64,000 nucleotides of DNA, from NCBI GenBank assembly GCA_949361645.1, contig OX442430.1, positions 3,147,856 through 3,211,855 on the forward strand. The letters are read 5' to 3'. Shown here piece after piece: positions 18,057 to 32,433 of this stretch. Under the pieces are notes generated by a model, which was not told the DNA's origin, ran no database searches, and saw only the letters and a list, made by a program, of their open reading frames with translations. The stretch comes from Spongilla lacustris. Its lineage: Eukaryota; Porifera; Demospongiae; Spongillida; Spongillidae. The position numbers were made by a program, and so were the translations under genes. How positions within the stretch are numbered: position 1 is the first letter of the stretch; each line of letters starts with the position of its first letter.

Positions 18057-19878
18057 TCTGTTGATTGGTATATAATTTTATCTCATTCTCTATGTTATTA
18101 AATAGTATTATTGAAGCCAGACCAGGGCGTTGATGAGACTATTGTGGCTTGTTGTGTTCTGTATTTACATACCAGTTGGGCTTCAGCACGGATGATGTGT
18201 TCACACCAGCCCTTAAAGGTCTAGATCTCTCATGTTGTTCGTAATATGCCGGCTTTTTGTTCGACATGTGATAAAATTTCTGAATGCCACTCTCTAAATT
18301 AAACAATTGCTTTGGAAGCAAAAAAATCCCCATTTAAACGTTGAGTGTGAAAACTGAAACTGATCCGAGCTGATCTTCAAGCATACACCTTCATAGATAT
18401 GGTTAGTATCATTTTCCTTCTCTAATTTAAATAGTTTACAAGTCAAAAGTAGGGCAGAGGGAATACAAATGCATGGGGTGGGTTGGTCATGCAATGTGAC
18501 GAGGGGGAAGCATATAGTATCGTTACAATGAACAGGCTTCCAACATGTTGCTCATTGCATGGTGTTGACCCAAAATAGGTGTGAATCACCACATATTCAC
18601 ACATTAGTCGATCAGTGCAAACAACTCTCCTCCAGTAGTTAACTGAAGATGTTTGACCATATCTTTCTTATACATGTGTACAAGAAATTCTGCAGGCCAC
18701 CAGACTGAAGGCAATATTAATCATTGACAAGTTCAGTTTATGTTACACAGTGTATGCAAGGTGGCATGTGTGGGTATAAGCAAGCAGCAGATTTATTACA
18801 CATGCATGTGATTGTATTACAGCTATGGCATGTGTGCACAACACACACACACACACGCATACATAATGAGCTATTATTTGAGTTGAGATAAGATGCTGTT
18901 GTGCATTTACACTCCCATCAGTGTATGTACATGTACATTGGTAGTCTACATGTACATGTAATTGAAATTTAGTGGACAAATAGGGCAACCTTGATGAATT
19001 CATAAATCTCATCACCACAGATAGTGCTGTACTGAATTCAAGAGTGATAGCATATCTCTTGTTGAAACTTACTCACATGGGTGTATAGTTTATTAGTAGT
19101 GTGCATGTGATTATGCATAGAGGATGAAACAGTAGGCGTAGTTGCTGACTTAGGGTCTGTGGTTTTATGCTTCGAGTTGCCCAACTTGAGCCTCTTTGTT
19201 TTTAGGGTTCAGTGGTTTGAGTGGCCAGGGTGGACCTATGCCTCTGGGCATACTATACCAGCCTGGACCTTATTTTGGCCACATGGAGGGCTCTGGGCCT
19301 TAAAAAGGCTGGTGCAGTGCCTTAGGACCTGGCTGAATCAAGGCCCAACACCCAAATCAAGCCTGTCTACAAATGGTCCAGAGTCCTTGCTTGCAAGCAC
19401 AAGGCTCAAGGGGCTCTGGCTAGCCAGCCAACCCACGGTACACAATAGCCGACTCAAGACTAAAGGCCCTTGGCTAGGATCAGCCAACTAAAGGTCTGGA
19501 ATTTAGTGCCTCAAATGAGTTGGCTGATCTGGGCCTGGGGCCTAGGGCCTTTGATGTAGCAATATGTGCAAGAGTACATACTTCAATACAACACGACAGC
19601 AGGGGAGAGGACACAATACTGGGATGCAGTAAACAGCCCGCAATATTCACACAGTCCAGATTATAGTTGCTACTTTCACTACCATGATTGTAAAGGCCAT
19701 GCAACAACACAATTTGTGGCTTGGGGTCTTCTGAGGCTGATATCACAGGCTGGTATCACAGTACACTGATACACTTTTGTGGATCTCTGAAGTTGATCAG
19801 ATATATCTTAGGTCAGAGAAAGGAGTGCCATAAAGAACTCAAGCAAGCTAATGGCTGCAATGACTGACATTTGACTGA
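18057..19878. other. No gene recognised
   Basis: Immediately upstream of the TIL gene (minus strand) an AT-rich stretch with AATTATATACC at about 18068-18080 could hold its core promoter. A short CA run lies at 18838-18856. The open stretch 19159-19491 is rich in GGCCT/AGGCC words and has one small inverted pair (GATCAGCCAACT / AGTTGGCTGATC at 19474-19530); it shows no protein motif. Confidence 0.4.
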
Positions 19879-20082
19879 GTGAATGGATGGCAAAGAAAGA
19901 AAAGAAGATTACAATGTTATTGGGACCCCAAACACCTGAAGGTGGCAGATCTTAAGAGCTATCTTCATAGGAATTACTTGAAGGTATCAGGTAACAAGAG
20001 CATACTGATTAACAGAATAAAGGACCACAAAGATCAGCGAGTATTAGAAATGTCACAAATAGCTTCCAACAGTGGAGTATAA
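19879..20082 (+). CDS. SAP-like domain exon or fragment
   Basis: The open frame reads WDPKHLKVADLKSYLHRNYL then KVSGNKSILINRIKDH. This fits the SAP motif (two short helices: L-K-V-x-D-L-K-x-x-L, a turn with G-N-K-x-x-L-I-x-R-I). SAP domains bind AT-rich DNA and occur in chromatin proteins and some transposon proteins. There is no ATG in frame, so this is an internal exon or fragment; the frame closes at TAATAG (20080). No partner exons identified. Confidence 0.5.
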   Translation: MNGWQRKKRRLQCYWDPKHLKVADLKSYLHRNYLKVSGNKSILINRIKDHKDQRVLEMSQIASNSGV

Positions 20083-22892
<2,810 letters not shown>

Positions 22893-22894
22893 TA

Positions 22895-22976
22895 GTCTCG
22901 TTTCCAGACCCTATTTATTGAGAAACAAGGTAAATGTTTACCTTGTTTCTCAATAAATAGGGTCTGGGAACGAGAC
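22895..22976. mobile_element. 82-bp palindromic MITE flanked by TA (GTCTCGTTCCCAGAC family)
   Basis: The left GTCTCGTTTCCAGACCCTAT pairs with the right ATAGGGTCTGGGAACGAGAC around the centre AAATGTTT. TA sits on both sides (22893-22894, 22977-22978). Same ends as 31839-31911. TA duplications suggest mobilisation by a mariner-type transposase. Confidence 0.75.
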
Positions 22977-23790
22977 TAAGCTATGCACAAATGGATCAAA
23001 ATGGTTAAATAACATATCACGTGACCTCCAGACTGTATTCAGTGGCAGGGGCACGAGGACAACTATGCGTATGCTTAGACCACTAAAATCGACGATACCT
23101 TTAGTTCGGAAGGATTTCATGTAACAGCGATGGCTATTCCTAACTTTCCTGCCATGCAGACATACAATTAACGTATTACAAGACAATAACAATAATATAT
23201 TTTAATAAATTAATTAGCTGTTTTAATAATGTGATAAATCTCTAAAGTACCTAGTGAGTTTAATGGTGCAATCAGATTTTTAAAATCACAATCGTAAGCC
23301 GAGTTATGCATTGATGTCCACAATTTCTTGACATACGGTATGTGTGTGCACATACATATATACACATGCACACACATACACACACGTGTATGTGTGCATT
23401 GTGTATGTATTTATGTGTGTATGTATGTATGTATGTATGTATGTATGTATGTATGTGTGCATTGTGTATGCATGTATGTGTGGATGTGTGGATGTGAATG
23501 TGTGTGTGCATTGTGTGTATGTGTGCATGTGTGTGTAATGTACATGTGTGTGTGCATGTGTGTGTGCACGTGTTTGTGCATGTGTGTACAGTAGTGGTCA
23601 AAAAAACATCACACATCGTCTTAGTGCTACTATCTGGCGACTATTCAAAACTATTGAACAAACGAAACCTATATCGGCACCTAAAAAGTGTTAACTAGCA
23701 GGTGGGACTTAGTCTTAGTCTTTGCATCGTGCGCTTGATATTCGATAGTGCGCGCTATTAGAAAAGTAGGACAGCGCTCGCATGTGAAAG

Positions 23791-26317
23791 ATGACACTGC
23801 GAAAAACCCTCAAGTCTTCGTCTGAAGCTATCGGTACGTAATTAAAATTTGACTGCTCATTACATTAGAACAAATTTGTTCTTAGAATATGTCTTGATTC
23901 ACTGGCCAGACGAAGATTCTGTAACAGCCTTGCCAAAAGATCGCATTTTGGAGAAAGAAGTGGAAGTACGGACTCCCTGCACCATTAAATATGGAAAGGG
24001 AACCTATACGGGAATCATCGCCGCAATTGGTAAGTGCGCACGCACATATTAAACGCCTGAATGTAACAGAACATTTGATATACTGTACATGTATCTAGGA
24101 CCTTACAAACACATGAAAGAGCTGGAACGGAAATTTGAAGAGGAGTCCTGGAATCCGTTTTGTGAAGAAGACGGTTCGAGCGAGTGGGAAATGAATGGCG
24201 AGCGGGAAAAGGATGCTTCGAGCGCGTGGGAAACGGAAGGGGAGACTGAAAAACTAGATGGGAATGGAATCAATGGAGGTGAAAGCAACGAAGATGCAGC
24301 TGTAAAGAGTTCAGGGAAAGGAAAGGCAGCTGAGAAGAGTACAGGGGAAGGAAAAGCAGCAGCTGAGAAGAGTTCAGGGGAAGGAAAGGCAGCAGGGAAA
24401 GGAAAGGCAGCAGGGAAAGGAAAGGCAGCAGGGAAAGGAAAGGCAGCAGGGAAAGGAAAGGCAGCAGGGAAAGGAAAGGCAGCAGCTGAGAAGAGTACAG
24501 GGAAACGCAAGACAGCTGTGAAACGTAAACAAGAGTTACAATAAAATTCATTTGATTAAAAGATGACATACTGACAAAGCCTCCACCCAAAAAGACAAAA
24601 GGAACAGGAAAGTTTTTTTTTCCCCTTTGGGCTTCTGCATACAGTATGCTCATGAAAGTAACAAATGGTTTATGTTTTCTTCCATGTATACATGCATAAG
24701 GTGATCTTCTATTTGCTGGACTGTTGCCACTTGGTGGTAAAGAAGTTTGCAATCCCTCCACCACCAAGTTTCAGTACGATGAAGCTAGAATTAAGGTGTT
24801 TGCCGTGTACCCATGTGGAAATGCAGCACTCATGCAGCATGTACCTTGCTTCGTAGGCTTTTCTGCAAGCTAAACATGTTAAAGTTCCCACAGCTGAGGT
24901 CTGGTGTCCAATACGTGTACATATATGTAATGACAACATGTTCATGTGATACATTATCACAGTTGAAAGGCACAAGTAAGGAAGCAAAAGATGATGCTGT
25001 CAATATTGATGCTGATGAGGCTGTAGAAGATGATGTAGTGATTAGTGACACTGGTAAGAATTGTTTATATGCATGATTCTCGGTTGATATGCTTTTATTC
25101 CTTTTATACATTTAGATTCTATCCATCTGGAACTAGAACTTATGGAACTTAAGGAACTAATCCATAATCTTCAAACCAGTCAAGATGCAACCAGCCAGCT
25201 GTTGGAATCAATGTCCACTTATGGAACTTAAGGAACTAATCCATAATCTTCAAACCAGTCAAGATGCAACCAGCCAGCTGTTGGAATCAATGTCCGCAAC
25301 ATTATTTTCTCAACAGGAAAGCATAAACACAATTGTTCAGCACCTTGATTTACTAGAGAAAATATCCACTGGTGACTTTCCCTACAGTCCTACTACCTCG
25401 GCTAATGATAATCCATCAGCTTTCCAGTCACTGCCAAATCCAGCACAGCTTCAATCCCCACTTTCATCTACATCTTTGTCATCAGTGCTTATGTCTCCAA
25501 AAAACTTTCAGCAATCATCCCATTTCCAGCAGTCATCCCAGTACCAGCAGTCGTCCCAGTTCCAACAATCGTCCCAGTTCCAGCAATTGTCCCCATTTTA
25601 GCAGCCATCCCAGTTCAAGCAGTCACTCCAGCCTCAGCAGTCGTCACAGTTCCAGCAATTGTCCCCATTTCAGCAACCATCCCAGTTCAAGCAGTCGTCC
25701 CAGTCCCAGCAGTCGTCACAGTTCCAGCAGTCGTCACAGTCATCACAGTTCCAGCAATTGTCCCCATTTCAGCAGCCATCCCAGTTCAAGCAGTCATCCC
25801 ACTTCCAGCAGTCTCCATCTTCACACCAGTTTCAGTCTCCAGACCTCTATCAGCCACCTTCCACTTCATCTGCCAAGAGTATGCTTATGCCAACTAAACT
25901 GAATTTTACAGCAGACAAGGCAACTGACAACTCATGTCCAGCTCCACTACCTCTAAGTACTGGTACAACTGTTTGTCTGCCTACTAGTGAAATTAAGAAT
26001 GAGACATTGAAGTCCCCCAATGATGTTCTTCTTGTAAACTACAAATTAAGGGTTCCATCGAAGATTTCAACTCTTGCAGTGAAGTTAGCCAGGGATGCAT
26101 ATTTTGGAGACCATGTACTTGAACGATGCTTCCTGCGTTACCAGTTTTGGAACTTCAAGAATTGAAGGCATTCATATTCATGCAGTCTCCACAGTTTTGG
26201 GAGTCACCGACAGAATTTGAGCCAATTTGGAAGTGCTGTTGCTATGCTATTGGCCAAGCATGTAAGAGACTTAGAGATGGTAAAAAAGGCACATCTGCAC
26301 AACCTGTAGTAATTTAA
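23791..26317 (+). pseudogene. BEN-domain passenger gene of the Tc1-like element (broken)
   Basis: Exons seen: 23791-23833 (MTLRKTLKSSSEAI), 23886-24029 (EYVLIHWPDEDSVTALPK... GTYTGIIAAIG), 24099-24544, 24963-25053 (acidic), and 25116 to the end, with phase-compatible GT/AG sites for the first three. The N-terminal IHWPDEDSV unit is the small domain that often precedes BEN in invertebrate proteins. Exon 3 has five or six GKGKAA-type Lys/Ala repeats. A Gln/Ser-rich region (SSQFQQ repeats, 25500-25820) follows. The BEN domain is at about 26040-26300 (KISTLAVKLARDAYFGDHVL; then, in another frame, ALPVLELQELKAFIF and EFEPIWKCCCYAIGQACKRL). Lesions: no donor after exon 3, a 79-bp tandem duplication, TAG at 25599, and a frameshift in BEN near 26125. 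BEN domains bind DNA and act in chromatin repression. Confidence 0.7.
25138..25295. repeat. 79-bp tandem duplication inside the BEN gene
   Basis: Two identical 79-bp copies (25138-25216 and 25217-25295) start ACTTATGGAACTTAAGGAAC. Because 79 is not a multiple of three the duplication shifts the reading frame. The perfect identity suggests it is recent. Confidence 0.9.
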
Positions 26318-26466
26318 TACATGTGCAAGCTGTTGTATAAATGTTTGCATCAACAAACGTTTCATCACCATACAATGATAAAAGTCAGTAGTATACATGT
26401 ACATGGACGTGTATATGTATATGTAAAGGAGTTTCTGGTTGGGTTTTTACATGTACCAGGACCTTC

Positions 26467-26950
26467 TGGCAATCCACACACCTACACATCTACACATCAT
26501 CCCTTGGCACCCATGTACATGTACACCCACAATCCCTTGTCATTACACACATGTACATAGTTACCCACTTGTAATCCCTTGTCACTACACACATGTACAC
26601 ACCCACTTGTAATCCCTTGTCACTACACACATGTACACACCCACTTGTAATCGCTTGTCACTACACACATGTACACACCCACTTGTAATTGCTTGTCACT
26701 ACACACATGTACACACCCACTTGTAATCGCTTGCATGTACACACACCCACTTGTAATCCCTTGGCACTACACACATGTACACACACACTTGTAATCCCTT
26801 GGCACTATACACATGTACACACCCACTTGTAATCCCTTGTCACTACACACATGTACACACACACTTGTAATCCCTTGGCACTACACACATGTAATCCCTT
26901 GTCACTACACACATGTACACACCCACTTGTAATCCCTTGTCACTCTACTT
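26467..26950. repeat. ~38-bp minisatellite
   Basis: About a dozen copies of a unit containing CCCACTTGTAATCCCTTGTC followed by ACTACACACATGTACACA, with small length changes. It lies between the convergent BEN and transposase genes. There are no unique spacers, so it is not a CRISPR-like array. Confidence 0.85.
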
Positions 26951-27030
26951 TATGTACAAACCCATGCCTGGACCATCTCATGGCATTATATTTATTATCA
27001 CTTGTCCTTATACACACATTTACATATAAA

Positions 27031-28098
27031 TCAATAGCCAGTTGCCCAACCATTAACATCTATAACCTTAGGCAAAACTTTACGTAAATGTCTTATATAT
27101 TTTGAACACTTTTCTGTGTCAACAGTGTGCCAAAATGCAAGAATTCCATCCACAAGTTCCTGTTTCACCTTCGGCTTCACCTCCCTACGGATATACTCTT
27201 TTAACTCATGCCATAGATTTTCAATTGGATTGATGTCAGGGGACTCAGGAGGTGCTCCCCACTAGTTCACTCCTTTCTCTACCAGCCAATTCTGTGCATA
27301 CTTGGATGTATGCTTTGGATCATTATCCATCATCAAATGGTGGTGATTGGGAGCCAGTGTTTGAATTGAAGGCAAAAGGGTGGAGTCTAAAATCTTCACA
27401 AAAAGCTCCTTGTTCATGATGCCATCAAATACACAAATGGCACCTCTTCCCTGCATGCTGATGGCAGCCCACACGTGAACCTTTGTCGGGTGCTTTGGTC
27501 TAGATCATAAAAAAAAATTACATCATTATACATGTACATGTACTTAGCAATGCGCATACTTTGGCTTAGGCTTTGGAGCCTCCCCGATTTTTCGGCAGCA
27601 AAATCGTCTGTGGCTCTCCATTTGGACACTACACTCATCAGTCCACAAAATGTCTTCAAAATCATCCATCAAATTCGCCTTCGCCCAATCCAGCCGCTTC
27701 TGTTTGTTAACATCGTGTATGAGCTGGCAGTATGCGCTACCGCGAAATGTCCATCCAAGGGATCTCCTGCAGCGAAGAACAGTGCGCAGACTTATCTTAT
27801 AGCCACGTGCCTGTAACAGCCGGTGGAGTTGGTGCGCAGTTGTTTCGTCGTCGAGTTGCATCTGCTGCTCAACTAAGGCCTTAATTTCTGCTGTCAACTT
27901 GGACAAACGCCCTGAGCCCGGCTTTCTAGCGATGCTGTGGGTTTCCGCGTACCTCTTCAGGAACAGAAATATGATTTCGCGAGTACACGATAGATTTTCG
28001 GCCTTCAGTAGGTTACATATAGTTGGAGCTTTGTAGCCTTTGCGCGCAAGAAATAAGATGTGAAGCTTCAAATAGTCGCTATAGACCATCTTTATCAA
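27031..28098 (-). pseudogene. Tc1/mariner transposase, DD34E, with in-frame stop
   Basis: The start is 28098 (MIKMVYSDYLK) or Met at 28089. An N-terminal helix-turn-helix region (LARKGYKAPTICNLLKAENL, then RKPGSGRLSKL, the GRPR-like motif) precedes the catalytic domain. The first Asp is in ILWTDECSVQ, the second in MMDNDPKHTSK, and the Glu in NPIENLWHELK, 34 residues after the second Asp. A short intron (GTATGC ... ATCTAG, about 27509-27557) separates PKPK from PKHPTKVHVW. A TAG at 27262-27264 replaces the Trp usually found before the PPESPD motif. The end VLPKVIDVNG is typical, with stop at 27031. The protein would cut and paste the element at TA sites; this copy is inactive unless the stop is read through. 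Confidence 0.8.
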
Positions 28099-28539
28099 AT
28101 GACAACTGAAGCACGTGCATGTGAAATAGCGGGCAGCAAATAAAAAAAAAAACTAACCTAAAACGATGTCATTTCACAACTAAAAATGTGCTAAATAGTA
28201 AGCGTATATACGATACAAAACCAAATGAACCTACAAACAAAGCCATATATTCGTCGCACGATAGTGCCACTAAGACGATGTGTGATGTTTTTTTTTGACC
28301 GCTACTGTATGTGTCTATGAATGAGTGTGTGTGCATTTGTGTGTTTCATGTACATTGTGTGCATGCCTGTAGCCAGGAAGTCTGGTGGGATCGATTGATA
28401 GGACTTCCGCATTTCTGAAAGTACTAATAGTCACATACGGGGCCCCTTACATTTATCCAAATACAAAAAGCAAGAGCCCTGTCACCTTTGGGCTAAAGCA
28501 TCACACGGGGGGATCAACCAATCCCCGATCTCCCCAGGC

Positions 28540-28880
28540 TGTGCATGTGCGTATGTGTTTTTGTCATGCATATGTGTGTGCATGTGTGTAATGTGTGCGC
28601 ATGTGTGCATGTATGTGTAACTCCCATGATGTGTGTGCATGTGTGCATGTGTGTATGTGTGCATGTGTGTATGTGTGCATGTGTGCATGTGTGTATGTGT
28701 GCATGTGTGTATGTGTGCATGTGTGTGATGTGTGTATGTGTGCATGTGTTTGTGCATCTGTGTGCATGTGTGTACATGTGTGCATGTGTGTGCATGTGTG
28801 TGCGCATGTGTACATGCATGTGTGTGTGCATGTGCGTGTGTGCATGTGTGTGTGCATGTGCGTGTGTGCATGTGTGTGTG
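28540..28880. repeat. (GTGTGCAT)n microsatellite
   Basis: This is an imperfect TGTGCATG/TGTATG repeat in the left arm. The inverted counterpart is split by an insertion at 37800-37965 and 38861-39050. Long His/Thr or Cys/Val ORFs across it are artefacts. Confidence 0.9.
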
Positions 28881-30331
28881 CAACCCAAATGTAATGGGCC
28901 ATGTAGATGCTGAATCCATAAACCTAGGTGGGACACTGGGAGTGTAAGCACATCATTGTAACAACCCAATAATGAACTGGCAAAGCAGATGGCCATGGAA
29001 ATGGAGTGATCTGGTATTTAGTTGGGTTACACATTCCTGTTCTTGGAGTAAATAAATGGAGTGATGAATTAGAGAAGTCATCTGAATAATGTGTACTTAA
29101 AAGAAAAAACGTAATTACTACACTTTTCAATCATGTACAGTGTATAAAGTTATGCAACTATTTGCATGCATGCATGCAAATAGTTGCTACACTTGTAACC
29201 TTTTAAGTATATGACATGATTGGTAACTACAACTACAATTAGTAATTATGTTTTTTCTAACATTATTCGGATGACTTCACCAATTTATTACTACTGCATC
29301 ATTACAGTTATTTACTCCAAGAACAGGAATGTGTAACCCACGCAAATGCATGTGTGGGTAAGGTGTGTGCACATACCTACAGAAATACTTTACTCTTTGA
29401 ACGCCAAGTGCATATATGCATGCATTTTCACACAACCATATAATCATCCGCTGTTGTTTTATTACAAAGAATTGCTTTGAATAGTACCTTTTACATTTAC
29501 GTAAAATACATGCATGCATGCAAGTCAGTGCAATATACTAACATGCATATAACCAGCATGTATAGATGCTGAATCCATAAACCTATAAGTGGGGCACTGG
29601 GAGTGTAAGCACATCTTGTGTTGTAACAACCCAATTATGATTCTTTATGAACTGGCAAAGCAGATGGAGATGGAGTGATCTGGCGCTTACGTGGGCTATA
29701 CATTCTGGTTCTTGGAGTAAATAATTGGAGTGATGGATTAGTGATTCCTGTTCTTGGAGTAAATATGAGGAGTGCTGAATTAGTGCAGTCATCTGAATAA
29801 TGTGTTCTTGAATAAAAACATAATTACTACAGATATCGATGTAGCCAATCATGCCATGTACTAGTAACTTTACAATGTGTAGCAACTATCTGCATGCATG
29901 CATGCATGCATCATGAAGGTCCACACTTTTTATTTACATTGTCATGGTAAAATCCATATAACGGTATAACGGTACAACGGAGCTATATGTACACATAACA
30001 AAATACTTGTGAGTAATAATGTATATGCTCCCATGTCATTTTACTAGGGTGTGACCTAAATAGAATCCAGGTGGATTTTGATACACTATTACTGCACAAG
30101 AGCAGCCATGCTACTTACATGTAACCTTCACTCTCAACACAAAGTGGCATGCAGGATGATAAACAATTAAACTTGCATCAAATTTGAAACTTAGTGTAGG
30201 CCTATGCATGCATACTATAACATGCGACACAACACGAAGCGCTAGTGGTGTACATACACGAACATTGTACGCAAGCCTTCATAAGCACAGCCAGATTACA
30301 CGCATGAATACGGTAATTGCATGCAAGCAAC

Positions 30332-31838
30332 GTCATTTATGGCCTTATAAGGCCATCACAATGATAAACGTTCGCGCCTCAGAAATGGAACATGACCATG
30401 GTAACCACAAAAGCCGCCATCTTGACAGAGTAGCTTATATGGCGACCTATAATTTGAGTGCCAGCGTTCGATAACTCCGATTCACAGTATTTCGACCCGT
30501 AATCAAAGAAAAGATATCGAACTAAGCTTTCTTGTTATACTATATAAGTTTTGTAGATCCGTACTCTGATTTTGGGGTCAACGATCCTTTTCTGTACTGA
30601 TGATGATGATATAGCCCTACTACCAGCCTGTTACTTCCTAGTCTCATACCCAGACCCAAATGTATGTAACGATGATCATCGCTTACAGTATGACATCACG
30701 TACAGAGGGTCTGGGAAACAAAGTTGTTCCCGGGATCGGGAATGTCAATGGAATGTTCATAATTATGTGTCATCATAGCAACAACTACGTCATCACAACA
30801 AGACGTGACGTTTGTACATGTACAAGTGTGTCCGTCTCGATTCTGATTGGACCACCGACATTCCGGCGGACAGAACAACTTCGATCGTCTTGTTTCCCAG
30901 ACCCTCTGTATGTGATGTCATACTGTACACGGCTAACTCCTACCGGATGTTGTAACAGTGGTGGTAGTGTCAGTGTCAGCTGTTGTACATCGATGATCAC
31001 ATTGATGAGCAGACCTGAGGATTTGGTCCGATGAACCACACCATATTTGAAACGGCAGTCATATTCACTCAGGAGAGGCACACTGGCTGGTGTGGCGACA
31101 GGGTCCATGTGTCGCACAATGCAGAATGACTCATGTGGACTCCAAAACAGCCAATCAGAGCTCCTATCTCCTGCGTGAGTTGCAGGTGATATTATACATG
31201 CTAATTAGTGGAGTATAACGTACAATGGAATTGGTTCCAGATTTGTATACAACAAATTCAACTGCCTGTCAGAACCCCTGTAGTATGGGTAAGGAAATAG
31301 TGAGATAGTTACGAAACGTGTAAATGTGCATACCTTAGACAAAGCCACCCATATATGTACTTCTTGTTCTGATGGAGGATAAGAGCAATATGCAACCTAA
31401 TGTTGGGAAGGCTGAAATGCGAGCTGACACCTCAATGTAAGGAAGACAAACTTCAGTCCCTGTGAATCATGCATATGACAACATCACACATACAGGTACA
31501 TGTACATGCGCAAACCATTCATCAAGGATGAGATATGCCATCGCTGCAGCCTTTGACACAATTGGTTCGTACTTCGTACCGGCCATTGAGGTAAGTGTCG
31601 CTTAGGATGATGCTTAAATTCGTTTTGCCATCATCTAGACATCTACACTACCATAGAATTGCATACTTACAAATTAAGACGATAGGCTTAACTTTATCTG
31701 TACTAGGAGTGTCATTCGCGGATTCGCCAATGGTATTTGTAGGTTCAGAATTTCAAGTTATATCCGTACAAGTGAGTATGTTCATGGGGATCGCTTGTTA
31801 CAGTAGAAATGGTGTGTTTCAATACAGACGGCCATGTA
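30332..31838. other. Central spacer, left part: one 240-bp inverted-repeat element
   Basis: ACAGTATGACATCACGTACA with GAGGGTCTGGGAAACAA (30686-30723) is inverted at 30890-30927, forming a TIR element of about 240 bp related to the GTCTCGTTCCCAGACCC family. The rest shows nothing recognisable. Confidence 0.5.
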
Positions 31839-31911
31839 GTCTCGTTCCCAGACCAATATGACGCAATGTTTATCACAAATGGCTCGTCGTATAAGCGTCT
31901 GGGAACGAGAC
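31839..31911. mobile_element. 73-bp MITE flanked by TA (GTCTCGTTCCCAGAC family)
   Basis: GTCTCGTTCCCAGAC at the left and GTCTGGGAACGAGAC at the right, with TA on both sides (31837-31838, 31912-31913). The interior is unrelated to the 22895 copy, so only the ends are conserved. Confidence 0.7.
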
Positions 31912-32009
31912 TAACGAGCACCCTGTAACTAATCAGTTGAGTAGAAGTTTCTTTAGTGTTCCAATTCGTAGTTTATTATATATCATTCGCTTTTGTTGTT
32001 TTTGTCAAA

Positions 32010-32433
32010 ATGCCTTCACGTAAGTATAAAGCCAGAGCTAAACGTCGAGCGGAATACCTCCAAAAGCGAGAGGAAATATTGAAAGAGCGATCGTCAGAAG
32101 AGAGCAAAGAAAAAGCTCGAGAACGATATCATCGGAACCCCGAGCCAAAACTAACCGCTGAGGAAGAACGATATCACCAGAACTCCGATCGAAAGCAAAC
32201 CGTTGAGTGGAAAGAACCCCGAGCCAATACTATTTTTAAAGCGGCAACGGTACAATGAAAATAAAGCGGTCATGAACTGTGCAGAACATCGGGACGATTC
32301 CATCGCTTCTCCTGCGAAAAGAATGCGATTGCAAGAACGACCGACAGATCAACATGCTGCACGAAGCAAATGCTACCGCAAGGGTAATGAGCTTAGAAAG
32401 ATATCTACCAATAAACCCCAAAGGTACGTTTGA
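32010..32433 (+). pseudogene. Arg/Lys/Glu-rich ORF with ERYHxNPEP-like repeats
   Basis: From MPSRKYKARAKRRAEYLQKR the ORF is very basic and probably coiled coil. The units ARERYHRNPEPKLTAEEERY and HQNSDRK repeat a short motif. After about 32215 the reading continues in a second frame (RQRYNENKAV, then SPAKRMRLQERPTD), suggesting a frameshift. Such ERYHxNPE repeat N-termini occur in sponge transposon-encoded proteins, but the downstream catalytic part is absent here. Function unknown; treat as a fragment. Confidence 0.4.

Larger units (their letters stand above)
23589..28307. mobile_element. 4.7 kb Tc1/mariner-type element with two convergent genes
   Basis: The left TIR starts CAGTAGTGGTCAAAAAAACA and the right TIR, read inverted, CAGTAGCGGTCAAAAAAAAA; similarity extends about 45 bp. 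TA flanks both ends (23587-23588 and 28308-28309), as for Tc1/mariner. A DD34E transposase gene runs leftward from about 200 bp inside the right TIR. A BEN-domain gene runs rightward from about 200 bp inside the left TIR. A 38-bp minisatellite lies between their 3' ends. The right arm of the surrounding inverted repeat (near 39425-39450) keeps the uninterrupted target. Tc1 elements are usually 1.3-2.4 kb with only a transposase. Confidence 0.85.
23338..30331. repeat. Left arm of the large inverted repeat
   Basis: Read outward to inward: a GTATGT/GTGCAT microsatellite (23338-23587), a Tc1 insertion (23589-28307), the rest of the microsatellite, a unique block with a GGACTTCCGCATTTCTGA motif (28369-28515), a (GTGCAT)n tract (28540-28880), and a GCTGAATCCATAAACCTA-containing block to 30331. 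Each is present in reverse order and inverted between 36949 and 39655. The left arm has extra sequence at about 29176-29745, itself built of further copies of the arm units (28901-29130 is echoed at 29558-29810). Confidence 0.8.

Noticed and set aside
19159..19491. 110-codon ORF rich in Trp, Leu and Pro
   Set aside because: Sequence is dominated by AGGCC/GGCCT words and small inverted repeats; no domain, no splice context.
23304..23616. His/Thr-rich ORFs
   Set aside because: Products of the CACA/CATA microsatellite at the outer end of the inverted repeat.
24103..24767. Minus-strand ORFs opposite the BEN gene
   Set aside because: Mirror of the GKGKAA repeat coding on the plus strand; the plus strand has splice sites and domain support.
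26467..26950. CRISPR-like array
   Set aside because: The units are head-to-tail with no unique spacers, in a eukaryotic context; it is a minisatellite.
28482..28996. Long His/Thr and Cys/Val ORFs (up to 160 codons)
   Set aside because: They follow the TGTGCATG repeat; all frames are open and no conserved motif exists.
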